NCBI RefSeq assembly: GCF_019145375.1
Contig: NZ_JAHSTX010000001.1
Coordinates: 2,703,001 to 2,767,000, forward strand
DNA length: 64,000 bases
Origin: Pseudomonas triticicola
GTDB lineage: Bacteria; Pseudomonadota; Gammaproteobacteria; Pseudomonadales; Pseudomonadaceae
Direction of reading: 5' to 3'
Shown: positions 38,466 through 47,602 of the stretch, piece after piece
Layout of the letters: the number at the start of each line of letters is the position of its first letter
How positions within the stretch are numbered: position 1 is the stretch's first letter
The notes under the pieces: model-generated
Told to the model about the DNA's origin: nothing
Database searches by the model: none
What the model saw: the letters and a program-made list of their open reading frames with translations, nothing else
Program-made: the position numbers and the translations under genes

Positions 38466-38938
38466 TGGCTCGCCCCCTTGATCGCGCCCGCGAAACCCTT
38501 GCTGCCCTTCAGACCGATGCCCATGCGCATGAATGTGCCGACGACGTGGGCAATCGGTTGCTCGGGATCGTCCTGGTATGCAAAACCACGGGCAAAGATC
38601 ACGTCGGTGGTGACGCGGTAGCACTGGGCAAATCCGTACACGGCTTTGTTCGGTTTGGCGGCGTGCATGTAGTCGATGCGCAGATCGAGGGTCGGACAGA
38701 CTTCGAACTCCGGCAGCACGCACAGGGTCGACATGCCGCAGGCGGTGTCCATCAGCGAAGTGATGGCACCGCCGTGGATGACTCCGGTTTCGGGATTGCC
38801 GACGATTTTTTCGCTGTACGGCAGGATCACCGTCAGCCCTTCGCTGGAGGCACTGTGCACCTGCAAACCCAAGACCTGACAGTGGCGCAATGCCGATAAA
38901 AAGCGCGTCGCGCGCTCAAAAACGGGGTTTTCGACCAT
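38462..38938 (-). CDS. PaaI/hot-dog-fold thioesterase (first of pair)
   Basis: The 158-residue product has NPETGVIHGGAITSLMDTACGMS, with the catalytic-loop HGG, and TLDLRIDYMHAAKPNKAVYGFAQCYRVTTDVIFARGFAY. The paired, overlapping thioesterase genes may form a heteromeric enzyme or reflect an old duplication, since both keep HGG and the central helix. The substrate is unknown. Confidence 0.92.
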   Translation of the reverse strand: MVENPVFERATRFLSALRHCQVLGLQVHSASSEGLTVILPYSEKIVGNPETGVIHGGAITSLMDTACGMSTLCVLPEFEVCPTLDLRIDYMHAAKPNKAVYGFAQCYRVTTDVIFARGFAYQDDPEQPIAHVVGTFMRMGIGLKGSKGFAGAIKGASQ

Positions 38939-39096
38939 GTGATAATTACTCGCGTTTGGGCCTTGTGCCAGTAGTGAGAAAAGCGGTAAAAGTTCCGTGA
39001 CAAAACAAACTTATATATCTGAAACAATTGAGGAACTTAACCCGTAGCGCCGAGTTCTTAAGGCCAGTAGTTATTTTCCATAAGGAGATACACCCC

Positions 39097-39333
39097 ATGC
39101 GTAAGACTTTAGCTATTGCCTTGATGTTGACCGCTTCCCTCGGTCTCGCTGCCTGCGATAAAAAATCCGAGGACAAAGCTCAAGATGCAAACCAACATGC
39201 TGAGCAAGCTCAGCAAGACATGAACAAAGCTCAGGATAAAGTGAACGACGCAGCAAAAGAAAACGCCGAAGCTGCCAAAGCTCAGGCTGAATCGAACGCC
39301 GCTGCTCAAGAAGAAGCCGCCAAAAAGCAATAA
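39097..39333 (+). CDS. Small lipoprotein, Ala/Gln/Lys-rich
   Basis: The 78-residue product starts MRKTLAIALMLTASLGLAAC, with a clear lipobox (acylated Cys20). The mature part is almost entirely a charged coiled-coil helix made of Ala, Gln, Lys, Glu, Asp and Asn with no aromatic residues beyond the signal. AAGGAG lies eight bases before the ATG. It resembles OprI in size and style but does not share its sequence. Function unknown. A terminator follows at once. Confidence 0.88.
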   Translation: MRKTLAIALMLTASLGLAACDKKSEDKAQDANQHAEQAQQDMNKAQDKVNDAAKENAEAAKAQAESNAAAQEEAAKKQ

Positions 39334-39351
39334 GCTTTGTGGTGTGAAAGG

Positions 39352-39378
39352 AAAACCCGCCAAGTGCGGGTTTTCTTT
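39352..39378 (+). terminator. Intrinsic terminator after the small lipoprotein
   Basis: AAAACCCGC-CAAGT-GCGGGTTTTCTTTT. Confidence 0.92.
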
Positions 39379-39395
39379 TGCCTGCGATTTACCGG

Positions 39396-39800
39396 TTAGA
39401 GCAACACTGTCCTAAAAGTCGGACTAATCATCAGTAACAACGAACAGATGAAGCCAACTAGCCACATCAGGCTGCGCAACTTCGCCAGATCGGCCAGATA
39501 GAACCACAGATAGAAAATCCGCGAGATCACGAAGATGATCGCCAGCGCATCGATCAGCCAACCCGCGGTTTGCGTGGTATGCGCCATCAGCACGCCGACG
39601 GCGAAGAGGATGAAGGCTTCGATGCTGTTCTGATGGGCCGCCAGCGCCCTCGCACCGAAGCCAGTCAACTGCGCCTGCTGCTGCCGCGGCAAGTGATTGT
39701 CATACCCGCCCTGCTCTTTCATGGCCTTGGCCACCGGCATACGCGCCACATAGATCAATAAAGCACTGATAAACACACACCAGAACGGAATACTCATCAA
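39396..39800 (-). CDS. MAPEG-family membrane protein
   Basis: The 134-residue protein has four predicted helices and the MAPEG pattern GARALAAHQNSIEAFILFAVGVLMAH, followed by ISRIFYLWFYLADLAKLRSLMWLVGFICSLLLM. Bacterial members are often called glutathione-transferase-like, but no activity is assured. It overlaps the DUF599 gene by four bases and is read with it. Confidence 0.9.
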   Translation of the reverse strand: MMSIPFWCVFISALLIYVARMPVAKAMKEQGGYDNHLPRQQQAQLTGFGARALAAHQNSIEAFILFAVGVLMAHTTQTAGWLIDALAIIFVISRIFYLWFYLADLAKLRSLMWLVGFICSLLLMISPTFRTVLL

Positions 39801-40534
39801 ACAGCCTCTTTGTTCGCCTCAGGGACGGGCGCCTCTGTAGGGGTATAGACCATGACATCGAGAACGTCGGAATGAAACTCGCGGCGATACAAAACCACCA
39901 CGACTCCCGCGCTCATGATCATGAACAGCCACGGGCTGACGAACCACGCCAGCATGCTCATGCCGAAGTAATAAGAACGCAGGCCGAAGTTGAACTGGTT
40001 GGCCGCCATCGAAATCACCCGCGCCGCCCGCGAAGCGAAGGCCTTGCGTTCCTGCTCGGTCACTTGGCGCTCACCGATCATCGGCGCCGACCCGACCAGA
40101 ATCGCCGCGAAATTGTACTGCCGCATGCACCAGCTGAACGTGAAGAACGCATAGACGAACACCAGTGCCAGACACAGCAACTTGATCTCCGACATGCCCT
40201 GCGACGCCTGCTGCACCATCGGAATATCCGCCAACAACGACACGGCTCGGTCGGACGCACCGAGCACGGTGAGGATACCGGCGAGGATGATCAGCGTGCT
40301 GGACGCGAAGAACGACGCGTTGCGTTCCAGATTGCCGATCACGCTGGCATCGGCGATGCGGTTGTCACGCAGTAGCATGCGGCGCATCCAGTCTTCGCGG
40401 TAAAGGTGCAACACGCTGGCCAGACACGCCGTATCACGGGCCTTCCAGGTGGCATAACGGGTGTAACCGCCCCAGCAGACGACAAACCAGACGGCGGCGA
40501 GCAAGTGGATCAGATTGGCTTGGACGAACGACAT
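39797..40534 (-). CDS. DUF599-family membrane protein
   Basis: The 245-residue protein has an N-terminal helix (VQANLIHLLAAVWFVVCWGGYTRYA), two central helices and a C-terminal pair. It has the family segment RNASFFASSTLIILAGILTVLGASDR and QFNFGLRSYYFGMSMLAWFVSPWLFM. The function is unknown. It is coupled to the MAPEG gene downstream. Confidence 0.9.
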   Translation of the reverse strand: MSFVQANLIHLLAAVWFVVCWGGYTRYATWKARDTACLASVLHLYREDWMRRMLLRDNRIADASVIGNLERNASFFASSTLIILAGILTVLGASDRAVSLLADIPMVQQASQGMSEIKLLCLALVFVYAFFTFSWCMRQYNFAAILVGSAPMIGERQVTEQERKAFASRAARVISMAANQFNFGLRSYYFGMSMLAWFVSPWLFMIMSAGVVVVLYRREFHSDVLDVMVYTPTEAPVPEANKEAV

Positions 40535-40572
40535 GCAATTCCTTGTGAGATGTGATCACGGTACAAATTACC

Positions 40573-40663
40573 TGTGGGAGCGAGCCTGCTCGCGAAAGCG
40601 GCGTACCACGCAACACTCATGGCGGCTGACATAACGCATTCGCGAGCAGGCTCGCTCCCACAT
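40573..40663. repeat. REP doublet
   Basis: Inverted REP cores are separated by about 40 bases, upstream of the DUF599 gene and downstream of brnQ. Confidence 0.92.
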
Positions 40664-40722
40664 AACGATTTCGGCAACCCTTCGACGTTAGCTCAGCAAA
40701 AAAGACACTGCCTCCCGCGCAT

Positions 40723-40758
40723 AAAAAATGCCCCGTATCGATTGATACGGGGCATTTC
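40723..40758 (-). terminator. Intrinsic terminator of brnQ
   Basis: On the minus strand ATGCCCCGTATC-AATC-GATACGGGGCAT is followed by a T run (TTTTTTAT). Confidence 0.93.
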
Positions 40759-40801
40759 TGTTTAACCGGGGCTGACCCACTTGTGGCGGGTCCGAACCAC
40801 G

Positions 40802-42115
40802 TCAGGCAGTCACTTCGCTGCGCTTGCCCAGCAGGCGATCACAGACTACGGCGACCACCAGGGTCATCACGCACGGCACCAGCCATGCCAGCCCTTGCTC
40901 GCTCAGTGGCAGATGGGTCAGCTGAGTTGGCATCCAGTCGGCCAGACCAGCGCCTTTCAGGGCGTCGATGGTGCCGAAAACGAAGGAAACCAGCATCACC
41001 GGGCCAAGAATACGCCCGTGCTCATGCCAGAAATCCTTACAGAAGCTCAGCGCGACCAGAACGATGCACGGCGGGTAGATCGCAGTGAGCACCGGAATCG
41101 AGAAGGCGATCAGTTTGGTCAGACCGAGGTTGGAGACCAGCAGCGAGAACGCCGCGAGGATAATCACCAGCGTCTTGTAGGACAGTGGCAGCACACGGCT
41201 GAAGTATTCAGCACAGGCACAGGTCAGACCAACCGCCGTGACCAGACACGCCAGCGAGATCAGTACCGCAAGGAAACCGCTGCCCAGCGAACCGAAAGTG
41301 TGTTGCACGTAGGCATGCAACACTGCCGCGCCGTTGGTGGCGCCGACCGCGACTTCATGGCTGCCGGAACCGAGGCGGAACAGGCTGACGTAGACCAGTG
41401 CCAGACCCACGCCGGCAATCAGCCCGGCGATGATCGCGTAACGTGTGATCAGCGCCGGCGACTCGACGCCACGGGAGCGGATCGCGTTGACGATAACGAT
41501 GCCGAATACCAGTGCGCCGAGGGTATCCATGGTCAGGTAACCGTTGATGAAGCCTTGGGAAAACGGTGCCGCCACATACTCTGGAGTGCCGTGACCGATG
41601 TCACCCGCCGGCAAGGCGAACGCGGCAATGCCCAGTACTGCCAGTGCAATGATTTTCAGCGGCGCGAGGAAGCGGCCAACGGTATCCAGCAAACGCCCAG
41701 GGTAGAGCGAAATGAAGAACACCAAGAGGAAGTACACCGAGCTGTAAAGGAACAGCGCCAGCGGGCTCTCGCCGGTCAACGGCGCCAGACCTACCTCGAA
41801 GGATACGGTTGCGGTACGCGGGGTGGCGAACAGCGGACCCACGGCCAGGTAGCATGCCGCCGCGAGGATACCGCCAGCGATCTTGCCGATAGGGCTGCTC
41901 AACGCATCCATCGCACCGCCGACCTTGGCCAGCGCCACCACCGTAACCACCGGCAAACCGACGGCGGTGATCAGAAAGCCCAGTGCGGCCATCCAGACGT
42001 GAGGTCCGGCCTGCAAGCCGACGATCGGCGGGAAAATGATGTTACCGGCCCCGACAAACAGGGCAAACGTCATAAAACCAAGTGCCAGGATGTCCTGACC
42101 TTTCAAAACTTTCAT
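40802..42115 (-). CDS. brnQ: Branched-chain amino acid transport carrier (LIV-II, Na+-coupled)
   Basis: This 437-residue, about twelve-helix transporter takes up leucine, isoleucine and valine. The N-terminus [37 protein letters not shown] is the BrnQ/BraB signature, and [12 protein letters not shown] and [12 protein letters not shown] are also typical. Pseudomonas has two such carriers (BraB and BraZ), and I cannot say which this is. A strong terminator follows. It lies just downstream of the sucD gene, separated by a heptamer-repeat region. Confidence 0.94.
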   Translation of the reverse strand: MKVLKGQDILALGFMTFALFVGAGNIIFPPIVGLQAGPHVWMAALGFLITAVGLPVVTVVALAKVGGAMDALSSPIGKIAGGILAAACYLAVGPLFATPRTATVSFEVGLAPLTGESPLALFLYSSVYFLLVFFISLYPGRLLDTVGRFLAPLKIIALAVLGIAAFALPAGDIGHGTPEYVAAPFSQGFINGYLTMDTLGALVFGIVIVNAIRSRGVESPALITRYAIIAGLIAGVGLALVYVSLFRLGSGSHEVAVGATNGAAVLHAYVQHTFGSLGSGFLAVLISLACLVTAVGLTCACAEYFSRVLPLSYKTLVIILAAFSLLVSNLGLTKLIAFSIPVLTAIYPPCIVLVALSFCKDFWHEHGRILGPVMLVSFVFGTIDALKGAGLADWMPTQLTHLPLSEQGLAWLVPCVMTLVVAVVCDRLLGKRSEVTA

Positions 42116-42343
42116 TAAGGTAATACCACACTACTGAAATCGGAATTTAGAGGGGGATTGCCCTGTTGGATTAGGGAAATGCTGTCGATCCGTATGGGAC
42201 TGACCCTTAAAGCGCGTAGCTGCCTTGTGGGCGGCGGACGCAAAAATGGCGGCCAGCCTAACGAATTTGGCTGACAAACGCACTGTTGGAGGGCGAACTA
42301 TCCGATACGCGACGTTTCCGTGTCGCGTTTACATAAGAAAAGG

Positions 42344-42488
42344 AGCTGCAAGCTACAAGTTTCAAGCTGCAAGCTGCAAGCTGCAAGCTGCAAGCTGCAA
42401 GCTGCAAGCTGCAAGCTGCAAGCTGCAAGCTACAAGCGGCAAGCTGCAAGCTTCTATCTTGCAGCTAGCCGCTTGAAGCTTGCCGCTG
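42344..42488. repeat. Heptamer tandem array (AAGCTGC) with inverted tail
   Basis: Nine exact AAGCTGC units occupy 42364-42426, flanked by degenerate units on both sides (42344-42452). The following CTTGCAGCTAGCCGCTTGAAGC (42460-42480) is partly complementary to the array, so the whole can fold back. The rest of 42116-42343 shows no gene. Confidence 0.93.
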
Positions 42489-42500
42489 CTCTGAAACGAC

Positions 42501-42530
42501 AAAGGCCACCCGAAGGTGGCCTTTGTTGCT
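42501..42530 (-). terminator. Terminator at the end of the sdh-suc cluster
   Basis: AAAGGCCACC-TTCG-GGTGGCCTTT, read on the minus strand about 25 bases past the sucD stop, has a UUCG loop. The following T-run is short. Confidence 0.85.
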
Positions 42531-42553
42531 GGAGCTAAAAAGTCAGCCGTAGC

Positions 42554-43438
42554 TTACTTCTTCACTTCCCAGCCAGTCAGCTCGGCCAGGGCCTTGCCGA
42601 TGTCTGCCAGCGAACGCACGGTTTTTACGCCTGCGTCTTGCAGCGCAGCGAATTTCTCGTCTGCAGTGCCTTTGCCGCCAGAGATGATTGCGCCAGCATG
42701 GCCCATGCGCTTGCCCGGAGGAGCAGTCACACCAGCGATGTAGGAAACAACCGGCTTGGTCACGTTAGCCTTGATGTAGGCAGCCGCTTCTTCTTCAGCC
42801 GAACCGCCGATCTCGCCGATCATCACGATCGCCTCAGTCTTCGGGTCTTCCTGGAACAGCTTCAGGATGTCGATGAAGTTCGAACCCGGGATCGGGTCAC
42901 CGCCGATGCCGACGCAAGTCGACTGACCGAAACCGGCGTCAGTGGTCTGCTTCACAGCTTCGTAGGTCAGGGTGCCGGAACGCGAAACGATACCGACCTT
43001 GCCTGGCAAGTGAATGTGACCTGGCATGATGCCGATCTTGCATTCGCCTGGGGTGATCACGCCTGGGCAGTTAGGGCCGATCAGGACTACGCCCAGCTCG
43101 TCACACTTAACTTTGGCGTCCAGCATGTCCAGGGTAGGAATGCCTTCGGTGATGCAGACGATCAGCTTGATGCCGCCGAATGCCGCTTCCAGGATCGAGT
43201 CCTTGCAGAACGGAGCCGGAACGTAGATCACGCTGGCGGTAGCGCCAGTGGCAGCTACTGCGTCTTTTACGGTGTTGAACACTGGCAGACCCAGGTGCTC
43301 GGTGCCGCCCTTGCCTGGAGTTACGCCGCCAACCATCTTGGTGCCGTATTCGATGGCTTGCTGGGTGTGGAAACTACCTTGCGAACCGGTAATACCCTGG
43401 CAGATAACTTTGGTGTCTTTATTGATCAGGACGCTCAT
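42554..43438 (-). CDS. sucD: Succinyl-CoA synthetase alpha subunit
   Basis: The 294-residue product binds CoA through [35 protein letters not shown]. It carries the phosphohistidine loop in [17 protein letters not shown]. It starts one base into the sucC stop (TAATG), so the subunits are made together. It is the last gene of the sdh-suc cluster. Confidence 0.98.
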   Translation of the reverse strand: MSVLINKDTKVICQGITGSQGSFHTQQAIEYGTKMVGGVTPGKGGTEHLGLPVFNTVKDAVAATGATASVIYVPAPFCKDSILEAAFGGIKLIVCITEGIPTLDMLDAKVKCDELGVVLIGPNCPGVITPGECKIGIMPGHIHLPGKVGIVSRSGTLTYEAVKQTTDAGFGQSTCVGIGGDPIPGSNFIDILKLFQEDPKTEAIVMIGEIGGSAEEEAAAYIKANVTKPVVSYIAGVTAPPGKRMGHAGAIISGGKGTADEKFAALQDAGVKTVRSLADIGKALAELTGWEVKK

Positions 43439-44604
43439 TATTTGCCCTCCGCAGCTTTGACAACTTGTTGAGCAGCGTCGGTCAGGCTGGTAGCAGCGAT
43501 GATGTTCAAACCGCTTTCTGCCAGTACTTTAGCGCCCAGCTCAGCGTTGTTGCCTTCAAGGCGAACAACAACCGGGATTTTCACGCCGACTTCTTTCACA
43601 GCGCCGATGATGCCTTCGGCAATCATGTCGCAGCGAACGATGCCGCCGAAGATGTTGACCAGTACTGCCGCGACGTTCTGGTCGGACAGGATGATCTTGA
43701 ACGCTTCAGTAACGCGTTCCTTGGTAGCGCCACCACCTACGTCGAGGAAGTTGGCTGGCTTGCCGCCATGCAGGTTGACGATGTCCATGGTACCCATGGC
43801 CAGACCGGCACCGTTGACCATGCAGCCGATGTTGCCTTCCAGGGCTACGTAGTTCAGTTCGAACTTGGCAGCGTGCGCTTCGCGCGGATCGTCCTGCGAC
43901 GGATCGTGGAAAGCCTTCAGCTTAGGCTGACGGTACATGGCGTTGGCGTCGATGTTGATCTTCGCGTCGAGGCAGTGCAGATCGCCGTCAGCCTTGATCA
44001 CCAGCGGGTTCACTTCCAGCAGAGCCAGGTCGTGGTCTTTGAACAGCTTGGCCAGACCTACGAAGATCTTGGCGAACTGAGTGACCTGCTTGCCTTCCAG
44101 GCCCAGCTGGAATGCCAGCTCGCGACCCTGGGATGGCTGAGCGCCAACCAGTGGATCGATAGTGGCCTTGAGAATTTTTTCTGGAGTGTCGTGAGCGATT
44201 TTCTCGATGTCCACGCCACCTTCGGTGGAAGCCATGAACACGATGCGACGGCTCGAACGGTCAACGACAGCGCCCAGGTACAGCTCTTTAGCGATATCAG
44301 TGCACGATTCAACCAGGATCTTGGTGACTGGCTGGCCATTGGCGTCAGTCTGGTAAGTCACCAGACGCTTGCCCAGCCACTGCTGTGCGAAGGCTTTGGC
44401 GTCTTCTTTGCTGCGAACCAGCTTTACGCCGCCCGCTTTACCGCGACCACCGGCGTGAACCTGGGCTTTGACGACCCACTCGTTGCCGCCGATCTTGTCG
44501 CAAGCTTCTGCTGCTGCTTCCGGGGTGTCTACTGCGTAACCAGTGGAAACTGGCAGGCCGTATTCAGCGAACAGCTGCTTACCCTGATACTCGTGAAGAT
44601 TCAT
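43438..44604 (-). CDS. sucC: Succinyl-CoA synthetase beta subunit
   Basis: The 388-residue ATP-grasp subunit begins [32 protein letters not shown]. It has [20 protein letters not shown] and [20 protein letters not shown]. It converts succinyl-CoA to succinate with nucleotide phosphorylation, together with SucD. A 182-base leader with strong hairpins separates it from lpd. Confidence 0.98.
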   Translation of the reverse strand: MNLHEYQGKQLFAEYGLPVSTGYAVDTPEAAAEACDKIGGNEWVVKAQVHAGGRGKAGGVKLVRSKEDAKAFAQQWLGKRLVTYQTDANGQPVTKILVESCTDIAKELYLGAVVDRSSRRIVFMASTEGGVDIEKIAHDTPEKILKATIDPLVGAQPSQGRELAFQLGLEGKQVTQFAKIFVGLAKLFKDHDLALLEVNPLVIKADGDLHCLDAKINIDANAMYRQPKLKAFHDPSQDDPREAHAAKFELNYVALEGNIGCMVNGAGLAMGTMDIVNLHGGKPANFLDVGGGATKERVTEAFKIILSDQNVAAVLVNIFGGIVRCDMIAEGIIGAVKEVGVKIPVVVRLEGNNAELGAKVLAESGLNIIAATSLTDAAQQVVKAAEGK

Positions 44605-44786
44605 GCTTTTTACCGTCTTCGTTAGGTACTGCGCATTCGGCGCTGCGCTCGTTTGAGTGCCGCGCCACCTGTGACTGCTGCTTGCGTAGCTGGGCTACGC
44701 AAGACTGCGTCCGGCGGACATTCCGCGGTGAGTCTTGCTCGCAAGGCTCACGACGGGCCGTTGCCGCCGTGGTTTCTTATTATGTC
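44605..44786 (-). ncRNA. Structured leader upstream of sucC (candidate sucC RNA motif)
   Basis: Between lpd and sucC lie several hairpins: TTGCGTAGCTGGGCTACGCAA (44682-44702, 7-bp stem) and GTGAGTCTTGCTCGCAAGGC (44728-44747, with TCAC closing). A conserved RNA motif called sucC has been reported upstream of this gene in Pseudomonas; assignment here rests on position and foldability only. Confidence 0.5.
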
Positions 44787-46223
<1,437 letters not shown>

Positions 46224-46240
46224 TCAAAAAATCCTCTTTA

Positions 46241-46331
46241 GCAATAAAGCTACAAGCCGCAAGCTTCAAGCTGCAAGCCCACCTGCTCGCCTTGAGCTTG
46301 AGGCTTGTAGCTGAAAGCTTGCAGCTGCTTT
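46241..46331. repeat. Degenerate AAGCTGC-type repeats forming a hairpin, sucB-lpd gap
   Basis: AGCTACAAGCCGCAAGCTTC (from ~46248) is inverted downstream as GAGGCTTGTAGCT, giving a long imperfect stem, then AAGCTTGCAGCTGC. It is related to the array at 42344 and the short run at 56552. Confidence 0.8.
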
Positions 46332-47558
46332 TTAGATATCCAGCAACAGACGAGCCGGATCTTCCAGCAGGTTCTTGATGGTCACCAGGAAGGTCACAGC
46401 TTCTTTGCCATCGATCAGACGGTGATCGTAGGACAGAGCCAGGTACATCATCGGGCGGATCACGACCTGACCGTTGATGGCCATCGGACGCTGGATGATG
46501 TTGTGCATGCCCAGGATCGCTGCCTGCGGCGGGTTGACAATCGGCGTCGACATCATCGAACCGAAGGTACCACCGTTGGTGATGGTGAAGGTACCACCGG
46601 TCATCTCGTCCATCGACAGTTTGCCGTCACGGGCTTTCTTGCCAAATGTTGCGATGCCGCCTTCGATTTCAGCCAGGCTCATCAGCTCGGCGTTACGCAG
46701 AACCGGTACCACCAGGCCACGGTCGCTGGAAACGGCAACGCCGATGTCCGCATAGCCGTGGTAAACGATGTCGCCGCCGTCGATCGACGCGTTGACAGCC
46801 GGGAAGCGTTTCAGCGCTTCGGTGGCCGCTTTCACGAAGAACGACATGAAGCCCAGGCGTACGCCGTTGTGGGACTTCTCGAACAGATCCTTGTACTTCG
46901 AACGCAGAGCCATGACTTCGGTCATGTCGACTTCGTTGAACGTGGTCAGCATCGCCATGTTCGACTGGGCTTCAACCAGACGCTTGGCCACAGTGGCACG
47001 TACGCGAGTCATCGGTACGCGCTTCTCGATGCGGTCGCCAGCAGCGAACACAGGCGCAGCAGCCGAAGGAGCAGCAGCCTTGGCAGGCGCGGCAGCCGGA
47101 GCGGCTTTCTTCGCAGCAACAGCAGCAACCACGTCTTCCTTGGTCACACGACCACCTTTGCCGGTGCCGGCAACGGAAGCGATGTTGATGCCGTTCTCTT
47201 CAGCCAGCTTGCGCGCGGCAGGAGCTGCGATCGGGTCATCTTCGCCATCGGCAGCAGCTGGTGCGGCAGCGGCAGTAGCAGCCGGAGCAGCAGCGGCGGC
47301 AGGAGCGGCAGGAGCAGCGCCGCCCTCTTCGATCGAGCCCAGGACCTGGTTCGACAGAACGGTAGCGCCCTCTTCGGCAACGATTGCGCCCAGCACGCCG
47401 TCTGCTTCAGCCAACACTTCGAGCACGACTTTGTCGGTTTCGATGTCGACGATCAGGTCGTCACGCTTGACGGCCTCACCTGGTTTCTTGTGCCAGGTGG
47501 CAACGGTGCCATCGGCAACCGATTCCGGGAATGACGGGGCTTTGATTTCGATAGCCAT
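46332..47558 (-). CDS. sucB: Dihydrolipoyllysine succinyltransferase (E2 of 2-oxoglutarate dehydrogenase)
   Basis: The 408-residue product has an N-terminal lipoyl domain (lipoylated Lys43 in [12 protein letters not shown]), then an Ala/Pro-rich linker and a peripheral-subunit-binding domain ([32 protein letters not shown]). A second linker and the catalytic domain follow, with the active His in [14 protein letters not shown]. It transfers succinyl from SucA to CoA. Confidence 0.98.
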   Translation of the reverse strand: MAIEIKAPSFPESVADGTVATWHKKPGEAVKRDDLIVDIETDKVVLEVLAEADGVLGAIVAEEGATVLSNQVLGSIEEGGAAPAAPAAAAAPAATAAAAPAAADGEDDPIAAPAARKLAEENGINIASVAGTGKGGRVTKEDVVAAVAAKKAAPAAAPAKAAAPSAAAPVFAAGDRIEKRVPMTRVRATVAKRLVEAQSNMAMLTTFNEVDMTEVMALRSKYKDLFEKSHNGVRLGFMSFFVKAATEALKRFPAVNASIDGGDIVYHGYADIGVAVSSDRGLVVPVLRNAELMSLAEIEGGIATFGKKARDGKLSMDEMTGGTFTITNGGTFGSMMSTPIVNPPQAAILGMHNIIQRPMAINGQVVIRPMMYLALSYDHRLIDGKEAVTFLVTIKNLLEDPARLLLDI

Positions 47559-47602
47559 TATCTGTGGGTCCTTAAAATTCGGTTTCAGTCAGCGCGAAGG
47601 CG

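Noticed and set aside
42344..42452. Possible CRISPR array
   Set aside because: The repeat unit is 7 bp with no spacers and no cas genes nearby. It is a simple tandem heptamer.
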